DNA from: a virus
DNA: 37,205 bases
Virus record (IMG/VR): IMGVR_UViG_3300009506_001114
Span: 1 to 37,205 of that record
Reading direction: 5' to 3' (one strand)
This document shows positions 13,059 through 20,061 of this stretch, one piece after another. Position 1 is the stretch's first letter. Every line of letters begins with the position of its first letter. The notes under the pieces were generated by a model. It saw only the letters and a program-made list of their open reading frames with translations, did no database searches and had not been told where the DNA came from. The position numbers were made by a program, and so were the translations under genes.

Positions 13059-13882
13059 AGGTATCTCCTGAGCTTGTTGCGAGCAAGTATCTCAGAGCCG
13101 TACACCGTCCATTGGCCGGTGCCTAAGCCCCTTTCAATGCTCCGGCAGTGCTTGACTATGCTAGTTGCGCCGGGCAACTCAATGCTGGCGGCCTGGTCGG
13201 ATCCGTACATTGCCCGGTCAAGTGTCAGGTGAAACTCGATCATCTCTGCCCCGAGTGCAGCCGCCGCAACGCAGAATGTTATGCCGGGACTGTGGTTCGA
13301 GAAGCCGATCTTGAATCGCTTGAAGTCAGGGTCTTGCTTCAGCTCGGTAATAAACCGCAGGTTCATTTGCGCGGCAGGTGCAGGATAAGTGCTTGTACAT
13401 GCCAGCACGTATTCCACAGCACTGCCTAGCACGTCGATGGCACGCATGACCTCCGGACGAGTGCTCATGCCAGTGCTGAGTATGACGGGTCGGCGTAACA
13501 GCTTGACCGCTTCCAGCAGCTCCATATCAGTAATGCACGGGCTGGCAATCTTGACCCACGGTATGTCATAGTGGCTCAAGAATGTTGCCGAGTCTACGTC
13601 CCACGGCGAGGCGAACCACGGTGTGCCCATCAGGCGGCAGTAGTCGTCGATCTCGTCGTATTCTTCCTTGTCAAACTCAAGGCCGAGCTTCTGTGCGCGG
13701 TTGGTAGTACCCCACGGTGACTCGCGGGGCTTGTCGAGTTCCTCCTGCGTGTATACCGTATCAATCGTTCTCTTTTGAAACTTGACCGCATCGCACCCGG
13801 CCAGCTTCGCGGCGCTGATGAGTTGCTGGGCCGTATTGATGTCGCCGTTATGGTTGATTCCTATCTCTGCTACTATTACCAT
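13055..13882 (-). CDS. neuB: N-acetylneuraminate synthase (NeuB)-type enzyme, no SAF domain
   Basis: A TIM-barrel synthase that condenses phosphoenolpyruvate with an amino-sugar aldose to give a nonulosonic acid (sialic, legionaminic or pseudaminic type). The conserved opening IVAEIGINHNGDINTA, then CDAVKFQKRTIDTVYT, PWFASPWDVDS, WVKIASPCITDMELLEAV and ILSTGMSTRPEVMRAI are NeuB signatures, followed by FSNHSPGI and the metal or substrate region MIEFHLTLDRAMYGSDQAAS. I start at ATG 13882 (GAGAGGAATGTAAA upstream), giving 275 residues. Typical NeuB proteins are about 340-350 residues with a C-terminal SAF (antifreeze-like) domain; the end here is RNKLRRYL, so that domain is absent. The exact product sugar cannot be read from sequence. 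Confidence 0.92.
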   Translation of the reverse strand: MVIVAEIGINHNGDINTAQQLISAAKLAGCDAVKFQKRTIDTVYTQEELDKPRESPWGTTNRAQKLGLEFDKEEYDEIDDYCRLMGTPWFASPWDVDSATFLSHYDIPWVKIASPCITDMELLEAVKLLRRPVILSTGMSTRPEVMRAIDVLGSAVEYVLACTSTYPAPAAQMNLRFITELKQDPDFKRFKIGFSNHSPGITFCVAAAALGAEMIEFHLTLDRAMYGSDQAASIELPGATSIVKHCRSIERGLGTGQWTVYGSEILARNKLRRYL

Positions 13883-13883
13883 T

Positions 13884-14672
13884 TTACATTCCTCTCGGGA
13901 TACCCCAATAGTCACAAAGCTTACAGACCGGCAGGTGTATTCTGCTGCCGTTCAGGTGCCATTGTATTCTGACTTGGCGCTTCGGGCCGTTCCAAATTTC
14001 CGCAAGTGTTTCATCATGAATGTCACCTATTACCCCTTCAGCAGCCGGGTCGAATCGCACGCACGGAAACACCCTACCATAGCGGTCTATCGTAAGGTGG
14101 TGGAGCAGGTCAAGGCACACGCCCGTCTCGGGTAGCGTAACTGGAGCCTCGTAATCGAAGCTGCCCATCGGCGAATGGAGTATCCGTTTTGCTACCAGAC
14201 CCATCTCAGCATAAGGCCCGGTGTCGACTGTGCCCAAGCAGCGGAACACGACCAGCGGCTTGCGGTCACCCTTCAAGGCCATGAAACGCCTTATGATATC
14301 AAGCTGTTCATTGGCTTGCTGGTCGTCCTGAATGATTGAAATTGCCATCGTGTCAAGGTTGCCGATTATGTCGTCGGCACGCTCCATCAACAGCAGGCCG
14401 TTGGTGTTGAACGATGTCAGCCGATGTGTACCAAGCAGCATGATCGCAGCTTTCAAAGATTCGTACAGCAGCGGCTCGCCGTTGTTGTGCAGTTGTACGG
14501 TAATACCATAGGGCAGTTGCTCGTGGATTTTCTCGACAAGCTCCCACGCCATGTCGCCGTATGTCACATTATACTTGCGCGAATGTTCGATCTTGCGTCG
14601 TCCGCACATCCAGCAGCTTTTGTTACACCGGCTGGTGAGTTCGATATTCACATTGCATAAACCGTTCATCAT
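13884..14672 (-). CDS. Radical SAM/SPASM enzyme
   Basis: Cys16-x3-Cys20-x2-Cys23 in LTSRCNKSCWMCGRRKIE is the radical SAM cluster motif. A second Cys set (ETGVCLDLLHH, VFPCVRFDPAAE, LPVCKLCDYWG) at the C-terminus fits a SPASM or twitch auxiliary cluster domain. GITVQLHNNGEPLL carries the GGE-like motif with Glu. Size (262) fits a short SPASM protein. Such enzymes perform radical chemistry such as epimerisation, dehydration or cross-linking on peptides or sugars; in glycan clusters they are usually taken to modify sugar intermediates. It sits between the SDR and the NeuB gene, with an ATGA overlap on one side, so it is probably co-expressed with them. Confidence 0.88.
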   Translation of the reverse strand: MMNGLCNVNIELTSRCNKSCWMCGRRKIEHSRKYNVTYGDMAWELVEKIHEQLPYGITVQLHNNGEPLLYESLKAAIMLLGTHRLTSFNTNGLLLMERADDIIGNLDTMAISIIQDDQQANEQLDIIRRFMALKGDRKPLVVFRCLGTVDTGPYAEMGLVAKRILHSPMGSFDYEAPVTLPETGVCLDLLHHLTIDRYGRVFPCVRFDPAAEGVIGDIHDETLAEIWNGPKRQVRIQWHLNGSRIHLPVCKLCDYWGIPRGM

Positions 14673-15466
14673 GTCACTGTCCAGCCTCCGTCAACGAGCA
14701 CCGCCTGCCCGGTCATAAATTTCGTCGTCGCCAGCATGATGAGTGGTCCCGCCAAGTCCTCAGGGGTGCCGGTACGTCCAACCACCGTTCGTCTTCGCAG
14801 TTCGTCAATGAATGGCTGATGGTCGGCTGATACCTTGTTCGCGTCAGGAAACGGACCGGGACACAGCGCGTTGACTACGATCCCGTAAGACCCAAGGAAT
14901 GACGCAGCGTATCGCGTGAAGCCAAGCAGACCAGCCTTCATCGTGCTGTACGTCACCGGGTTGAGATATGCCTTGTCAACCTCGTACAGCGCCGGGTCTG
15001 GTGCGACCACGCTGTACATAGAGCCTATGTTGATGATTGAGCCGCTGCGACGCGCTTTCATTTCACGGCCTACGATCTGCGTTGCGGCGATGGTCCAACT
15101 AAATGCCTTAAAGGCGGCGTCCCAAGTGTCGTCAGTACAGTTAAGTATCCTCCCACCCGACCAGTTAAACCCCGTCATTTCAGTCATGTCATAGGCGTTG
15201 TTGATAAGAACGTCGATGTCGTTAAGCGACACCGCCCTGTGCAGCGCCTTGAGGTATTCGTTGCGGTTGGCGTTGTCGCAGATATAAACGTCGGCCCCAC
15301 GGTCTAGTTTCAACACATGCCGCAATACTTTTTCCGTTCGACTGAATACAACCAGCCTGCACCCGCAGTCATGGAATATGTCGACCATGTGCCTACCAAG
15401 GTATCCGCTGGCTCCGGTAATGAGCACCGTCTTGTCTTTCAGTTGAAATATATCAGTCAACATCAT
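14669..15466 (-). CDS. Short-chain dehydrogenase/reductase
   Basis: A 265-residue SDR. The Rossmann loop TGASGYLG is at residues 17-24, DVLINNAY at about 85-92, IINIGSMYSVV with the catalytic Ser region at 144-153, and Tyr173-x3-Lys177 in PVTYSTMKAG. NAGTPEDLAG-type and GQAVLVDGGWTVT tail features confirm a full-length classical SDR. Reaction: NAD(P)-dependent oxidation or reduction of a sugar or nucleotide-sugar hydroxyl or keto group. It overlaps the end of the NeuA-like gene by 14 bases and the radical SAM gene by four. It most likely helps make the sugar precursor of the nonulosonic acid pathway. Confidence 0.9.
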   Translation of the reverse strand: MMLTDIFQLKDKTVLITGASGYLGRHMVDIFHDCGCRLVVFSRTEKVLRHVLKLDRGADVYICDNANRNEYLKALHRAVSLNDIDVLINNAYDMTEMTGFNWSGGRILNCTDDTWDAAFKAFSWTIAATQIVGREMKARRSGSIINIGSMYSVVAPDPALYEVDKAYLNPVTYSTMKAGLLGFTRYAASFLGSYGIVVNALCPGPFPDANKVSADHQPFIDELRRRTVVGRTGTPEDLAGPLIMLATTKFMTGQAVLVDGGWTVT

Positions 15467-16208
15467 ACTTGCTCGCGATCAGCCTTCTTACATTGGCCAA
15501 GTCATGCTTCGTGTCAATTTGCAAGCTCCGCCAGAACGGTACCCGGTGCATGCTGACCTTACCACCTATACGGCATCGGCGCTGACGGAACATCTCAGTA
15601 CGGAAGATGTAAAAGCCACCGCTCTCTACAATGGCAGTGACTCGTCGGCTTTGTCGCCTGCCCCGCTTGCGTGGGTCGTAGTTAAGCGGCTCGGGCCGCT
15701 TGGTATCTACTCTCCACAGTAACATGTCTGTGTGAGCAACCACGCTGAATACGCTGTCAAAGCCGCCGGTCAACAGAGTCTCTAATCCCGACTTTACGCT
15801 TTCGGCGGTCAGCATTGGGCTGGTACACTGCACCATGACTACAACATCGCAGTCAACCACCTTGATAAAGTGGTCGATGGCTTGTTCAGTCGTGGCGTAG
15901 TCGCCGGATATCTCATCTGGCCGATTGATGATCGCCGCCCCGTATTTGCTGGCGGTTGTGGCGATGTTGGGGTCGTCGGTGCTGACATACACAGCCGGTA
16001 TGCCCGCCGCCTGCAACAGGAGCACTGAGTTGCCCACCAGCGGCAAGCCGCCCACCACCTGAAGATTCTTCCCCTTGATACCTTTTGAGCCGCCACGAGC
16101 GGGCACAAGGCCCACAATACGGACGTTTGCCCGGCGTTTACGGGCTATGCGAGACTTGACCTTGTTGGCAGCCGCTCGTGCCTTGCGTGTTGAGTTCTCA
16201 ATGATCAT
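15453..16208 (-). CDS. neuA: CMP-nonulosonic acid synthetase (NeuA)-like cytidylyltransferase
   Basis: An acylneuraminate cytidylyltransferase: it activates a nonulosonic acid with CTP to a CMP-sugar. The nucleotide-binding motif VGLVPARGGSKGIKGKN is at residues 32-48, followed by VYVSTDDPNIATTA, DEISGDYATTEQAIDHFI and VMVQCTSPMLTAESV. The Glu-Ser-Gly-Gly-Phe-Tyr region (AIVESGGFYIFRTE) and DTKHDLANVRRL also fit. I start at ATG 16208 (251 residues) rather than at 16280. That leaves a strange 30-residue basic leader (RKARAAANKVKSRIARKRRA) that other NeuA proteins lack; a downstream GTG at V32 is the alternative. Together with the NeuB gene it gives a minimal synthesis-and-activation pair. Confidence 0.9.
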   Translation of the reverse strand: MIIENSTRKARAAANKVKSRIARKRRANVRIVGLVPARGGSKGIKGKNLQVVGGLPLVGNSVLLLQAAGIPAVYVSTDDPNIATTASKYGAAIINRPDEISGDYATTEQAIDHFIKVVDCDVVVMVQCTSPMLTAESVKSGLETLLTGGFDSVFSVVAHTDMLLWRVDTKRPEPLNYDPRKRGRRQSRRVTAIVESGGFYIFRTEMFRQRRCRIGGKVSMHRVPFWRSLQIDTKHDLANVRRLIASKYDVD

Positions 16209-16968
16209 ATCGCAGCCGTGCCTCAATACCCTCATTGTACCTGCGCTCGACGTCCTGAATGATCTGCTTCTTGACGCCAACCTTGTGCTCTCTTTTGAAA
16301 GCTGACCGGCTCATGCGGTCGGGGTGTACCCGGTACACCGCGACATAGTCCTCGATATGTACTGGTATGTGGCCGAAGCGTATTACCCGCCGCCACATTT
16401 CATTGTCGCTTGAGAACCTGAGCGTGTCGTCGTACAGACCAAGCTGCTTGTGTAGCTCACGCCTCACCATCACCGATTGAGCGTGGACGAGCCGGTGGTG
16501 GTACCGTTTGTCCAAGTCCCAGCCCTCAAGCTTCAGGCGTTTGCGAAACATTCGCTTCCACTGACGTGACTCGTCACTGAGCCGCGTGCCGTTGAGCACC
16601 TGTACTTCACCGTGGCACCACAGCTTGTCGCTCGGTGCCAGTGCCTTGTAGCGCAGGGCCAGTGAATCGGGTGTCAGCATATCGTCGGCGTCGATCATAA
16701 TGATGTAATTGCCGCGAGACTCGCGGATGCCGAGGTTCTTGGCATAGCTGTAACCGCGATTCTTGCGGCAATGGATGAGGTTTACCTTGCTAAAATACTC
16801 CCCGCCCAACACAGGTGCCATCGCTCTTTGCGGATCGTCCGTCGAGCAGTCGTCTACTATGATCCACTCCCAGCAGGGCCATGTCTGTGCGAGCACGCTC
16901 TTTGCCAAGTCCGGCAGATAGTGGGCGTAGTTATAGAGCGTCGTCACGATAGATATGAGTTCGTGCAT
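16198..16968 (-). CDS. GT2-family glycosyltransferase
   Basis: A classical GT-A enzyme: ISIVTTLYNYAHYLPDLAKS opens the fold, EWIIVDDCSTDDPQ (Asp39-Asp40) binds the nucleotide, KNRGYSYAKNLGIRESRG is the typical NxG...A.N.G segment, and DADD at 93-96 is the DxD metal motif. FSSDNEMWRRVIRFG carries the base region. The length of 256 is normal. Inverting transfer from an activated sugar is expected; the donor and acceptor are unknown. GGAGGGAGT lies just before the ATG. It overlaps the GT4 gene by 25 bases and the NeuA-like gene by 11. Confidence 0.91.
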   Translation of the reverse strand: MHELISIVTTLYNYAHYLPDLAKSVLAQTWPCWEWIIVDDCSTDDPQRAMAPVLGGEYFSKVNLIHCRKNRGYSYAKNLGIRESRGNYIIMIDADDMLTPDSLALRYKALAPSDKLWCHGEVQVLNGTRLSDESRQWKRMFRKRLKLEGWDLDKRYHHRLVHAQSVMVRRELHKQLGLYDDTLRFSSDNEMWRRVIRFGHIPVHIEDYVAVYRVHPDRMSRSAFKREHKVGVKKQIIQDVERRYNEGIEARLRYDH

Positions 16969-17927
16969 ACTCCCTCCATGAATCTTAAATACTCTGTTGC
17001 TACGTTGGCGATGTTGACGTGATCGTTGCGCACGACGGGCCGTTCCTTTGCACTCGCCAGTCTTATCATAGCATCAGCCACCATGTGCCTGTCAATCGCT
17101 GGCGGGTGGTACAGGTCGACTGGCTCGCAATCGTACGGTTCGTCGATAGCCAGCACTTCGCCCGCTCCGCTGGGGCCGACGATCTCCCAAGTACCTCCCA
17201 CGTTGTTGCAGATCACAGGCACACCGGCGCACAGAGCCTCAACCACCGAGTTCGGGCAGGCGTCGAACCAGCACAGGTGAATCGACGCCGTGGCCGCCTT
17301 GAGTATGGGCATGAGCAGGTTCTGTGGCAGGCTGCCGACATATTCAATGTCTCGGTGAGCGAAGTAGTTACTGGCTTCACCTGCCGGAATGCCGCTCCTT
17401 GATCCGTCACCGGCTACAATGAGCATGCACTTTATGACGCCGTTTGCAATCAGGAATGATTCAATGATGTCACGTAATCGCTTGTGGGGCCGCCACTTGC
17501 TGAAAGCAATGAAGACGTGCTTGTGCTGGAAGCTGGCGGGCTTCACTTCGTCATAAACTGACGGAAGACTGCCGTTGAAGATTACCCTGCTCGGACACTT
17601 GGGCTCGCCAAGGTATTTGTTGCACATACGACGCGCAAAATTGCTTTGATAAATTACCCCATCGGCGTGCTTTATAGCGTCACGCATACCACGGTTCTTC
17701 TGCCGCCAGTTACGAGCGGTGTCGTGCCACACGCCGTCGAATCGGACGATCTTATACGTGCTATGCCAGTGCTTTATGCTTATCACGTTCAGGGATACGT
17801 CTGTCTTGCCTGATGACACCACGTTGACCTTGCGCTGACGGAGCTCGTCGGCGAGCCGCCGCATGAAAAGGGCCTTGCCGCTTATCAGGTTGTATGGGGT
17901 GTTTGCAGTTTCAATCCAAACTTTCAT
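16944..17927 (-). CDS. GT4-family glycosyltransferase
   Basis: A GT-B fold glycosyltransferase of the GT4 group. The opening MKVWIETANTPYNLISGKAL, the acceptor-side VIYQSNFARRMCNKYLG and the donor-side HVFIAFSKWRPHKRL fit the family. The E-x7-E-type region is CPNSVVEALCAGVPVICNNV followed by GGTWEIVGPSGAGEV. A TTG six bases upstream could be read as start, but the ATG at 17927 has AAGGG upstream and gives the natural N-terminus, 327 residues. GT4 enzymes commonly add sugars from NDP donors onto lipid-linked or protein-linked glycans. Its N-terminus overlaps the GT42-like gene by 17 bases. The product is cytoplasmic or inner-face. Confidence 0.88.
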   Translation of the reverse strand: MKVWIETANTPYNLISGKALFMRRLADELRQRKVNVVSSGKTDVSLNVISIKHWHSTYKIVRFDGVWHDTARNWRQKNRGMRDAIKHADGVIYQSNFARRMCNKYLGEPKCPSRVIFNGSLPSVYDEVKPASFQHKHVFIAFSKWRPHKRLRDIIESFLIANGVIKCMLIVAGDGSRSGIPAGEASNYFAHRDIEYVGSLPQNLLMPILKAATASIHLCWFDACPNSVVEALCAGVPVICNNVGGTWEIVGPSGAGEVLAIDEPYDCEPVDLYHPPAIDRHMVADAMIRLASAKERPVVRNDHVNIANVATEYLRFMEGVCTNSYLS

Positions 17928-18672
17928 ATTCAAGCCCTTTGCCCTTGCACTGGAGAAATGGATTTGGATGTGCCAGCACTATGCGCCTCCCTTGCGGCCT
18001 CATGTGTCGGCGGTCGAAGTCGATAAGGAAGTCACGCGCCCTGCTGGTGGCGTGAGGCAGGTTGGGGTCTTTGGCCTCGTGAGCCTTGTTCGTCTGGTGA
18101 TGAACCTCACCGTAGATTGGGTCGCCGCCCGTCCAAAAGTAGTACGAGTTGTGCATGTCCACCCCTGCAAGCACAACTTTCTCATACCCGCACTGGTACA
18201 TCATGTCAAGCACGGTGGTCAGTGACATATCGTAACTCTTGGTAGGTATGCCGGGCCGGATGCGGTAGTGCGCGTTGAACCGCTTCATCTGACGTTTGGG
18301 ATCGCGCATGAACACCTCGTACTCGTATTTCAATGCGCCTGCAAATGTCACCTTATGTAGCGGCACCTTTTCACCATTGACCCCGATCCGCTTGCCATGC
18401 TGGAAGATAAACTTTGTGCCCTTGTACCTGTTTTGTTTTTCGATCAGTCTTCGCTGGATCAGCCTGTAGTTGTAACGCTTGACCTCTACGTGATAGAAGT
18501 CCGGCACTGCGAAGGGATGGTATACCCAGTTGTTCAACGCCCACACGTCGTGATAATAAAACAGCTTCGACCACTGAAACAACGTCAGGCGGTTGATGCT
18601 CGTTCCGCTGCCGAGCAGTACGGCCCAATCTTTTTGTCGCTCGGTTTTCAGACTGGCGAAGTCCTTGAGCAT
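17911..18672 (-). CDS. Putative sugar transferase resembling GT42/DUF115 fold
   Basis: A 253-residue protein whose layout resembles GT42 sialyltransferases such as Campylobacter CstII. The nucleotide loop is WAVLLGSGTSINRLTL (residues 16-31), then a strand-helix alternation, then CGYEKVVLAGVDMHNSYYFW (161-180), which matches the GYKEIYLxGIDF region. A downstream His207 lies in NLPHATSRARDF, a candidate for the catalytic His, and AHPNPFLQ near the end matches the CPNSLL-like segment. The match is by shape and spacing; I could not align it. In context with NeuA and NeuB it is the best candidate for transferring a CMP-nonulosonic acid. It is co-encoded with a second member at 18648. Confidence 0.65.
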   Translation of the reverse strand: MLKDFASLKTERQKDWAVLLGSGTSINRLTLFQWSKLFYYHDVWALNNWVYHPFAVPDFYHVEVKRYNYRLIQRRLIEKQNRYKGTKFIFQHGKRIGVNGEKVPLHKVTFAGALKYEYEVFMRDPKRQMKRFNAHYRIRPGIPTKSYDMSLTTVLDMMYQCGYEKVVLAGVDMHNSYYFWTGGDPIYGEVHHQTNKAHEAKDPNLPHATSRARDFLIDFDRRHMRPQGRRIVLAHPNPFLQCKGKGLEYESLD

Positions 18673-19886
18673 GCTGGAACTCCCGCGCAGGGGTCAGGCC
18701 CCTTGAGGTTCATAAGTTTCTTCCACTTGCGGCTGCCCTGAAAGTGTTCTATCACTATCTCGTTACCCATAGCAGGGAAATCGAATATACGGCAGTAGCT
18801 CAGCGGAAGCTCTTTGAAGTCACACTTCGTGCGATTCAGCTCCTGCATGAGCAGGTCTGGATTCCTACCGTGTGGGCGCTTTGCTATACGTTCCAGCCAG
18901 CCCTCTATTACCTCACGGCAGCGCGGCGTATTGCCGAAGTACATGGTGCCGCCCATCAGCTCGCCGCCGGGACGCAGCTTCGAATCTTTCCAAATCGCAG
19001 CCGCCACATCGGCCTTGAACTTTGGCCGCTCAAAGAAATCAGGGCGCTTCTGTATGATCGCATCGGCGTCAACGCGGCAGATTGCTCGTGGTTCAAACTT
19101 GCCGAGAGCCTTCTGCACCTGCGTTGCGCAGTAGTTGCTGTTTGCCCGCCACGTGCCCAAGCTGTAGATCCCTTCCAGCCAATAATCCAAGCCCCATCGG
19201 CACAGTGACGCCTCAAGGTTTTTGACTTCCTGTTCGTATGGCGTATCTACGGTGTAGTGGCTGACGAACACCGGCATACGCGGTACCAGCCTTTGCCACG
19301 GCACGAATTTTATATGCCCGTTGAGCGGGCTGATCGGTGAGCAACTGTACACGTTGATGCCGTAGTCAGTGCAGCGGTGCACGCCTGCAATGAAGTGCCT
19401 CAGAAACTGATCGTATGGACTTGCGTTGCCGCCGGGCTCGTAGCAATACTTTCTGCCGTTGACCGTTTGCAGGTCGACGCCCATCAGGTAGATGTCTTTG
19501 TAGCCAAGTTGCACCGCAAATTGAAGGGCGCAGAACCCCGTATTCTTACCGGTGGCAAAATCTGGCCCGCTCGGTACCAGTGAGCCGTCCCACCGGGTAG
19601 GCCGCACCCACGTGTCGTACTGCGGAACGTACTCCTTTACAGCCCCCCATCGCGGGTGTTCTTCAGGGTTGATCACGACCACCTTTTTTGTGGTAGTGGG
19701 CATGCCGAACCAATTCTGCGTCACGGCGTTGCGTATGACGCCTGAATCCGCAGTCAGGAAGTAGGTAGGCTCAGGCAGTTGCCTGCCCATGTAGTTGACG
19801 GCAATCGTGTCCTCATGGCGAAGCCAGCCAAGCGGTACATCGCTCATGCTTGGCCCGCCGCACACAACAAACGCTCTTTTCTTCAT
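18648..19886 (-). CDS. DUF115/GT42-like domain fused to a second transferase domain
   Basis: A 412-residue two-part protein. Residues 1-200 look DUF115- or GT42-like: FVVCGGPSMSDVPLGWLR nucleotide loop, TYFLTADSGV, GKNTGFCALQFAVQLGYKDI with YLMGVDLQ, YDQFLRHFIAGVHRC and CSPISPLNG. After about 205 a new fold starts: PVFVSHYTVDTPYEQEVKN, WRANSNYCATQVQKALGKFE and AICRVDADAIIQKRPDFFE, with a DAD motif at 273-275 like nucleotide-diphospho-sugar transferases, then GGELMGGTMYFGNTPRCREV. Fusion of an unusual transferase domain to a second GT-A-like one is notable. The DUF115 family includes Maf-type flagellin nonulosonate transferases of Campylobacter and Helicobacter; this function here is inference. 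Confidence 0.7.
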   Translation of the reverse strand: MKKRAFVVCGGPSMSDVPLGWLRHEDTIAVNYMGRQLPEPTYFLTADSGVIRNAVTQNWFGMPTTTKKVVVINPEEHPRWGAVKEYVPQYDTWVRPTRWDGSLVPSGPDFATGKNTGFCALQFAVQLGYKDIYLMGVDLQTVNGRKYCYEPGGNASPYDQFLRHFIAGVHRCTDYGINVYSCSPISPLNGHIKFVPWQRLVPRMPVFVSHYTVDTPYEQEVKNLEASLCRWGLDYWLEGIYSLGTWRANSNYCATQVQKALGKFEPRAICRVDADAIIQKRPDFFERPKFKADVAAAIWKDSKLRPGGELMGGTMYFGNTPRCREVIEGWLERIAKRPHGRNPDLLMQELNRTKCDFKELPLSYCRIFDFPAMGNEIVIEHFQGSRKWKKLMNLKGPDPCAGVPACSRTSPV

Positions 19887-20059
19887 CTTGCGCCCCGTTT
19901 GTTTGTGAGCCGTTGCGTCTGGTGCTCAAGCACCTTCTGGGCGGCGATCTTAACATCTTCCACCGCCGACCACAAGGCTAAATCTTTTTTTGCGTGCCGG
20001 TCGCGTTCAATTTTACGGCACTCGGCCAGTATTACCTCAATGTGATCTTGCAGCCTCAT
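19883..20059 (-). CDS. Small helical protein, 58 residues
   Basis: MRLQDHIEVILAECRKIERD continues with RHAKKDLALWSAVEDV and a basic tail (QTQRLTNKRGAR). It is amphipathic and all helical, with no membrane segment. The ATG at 20059 lies two bases after the tail-tip stop (TGACAATG) and its TGA overlaps the ATG of the transferase fusion (ATGA). It is the bridge between the structural genes and the glycan cassette and suggests an uninterrupted operon. No family recognised. Confidence 0.66.
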   Translation of the reverse strand: MRLQDHIEVILAECRKIERDRHAKKDLALWSAVEDVKIAAQKVLEHQTQRLTNKRGAR

Positions 20060-20061
20060 TG

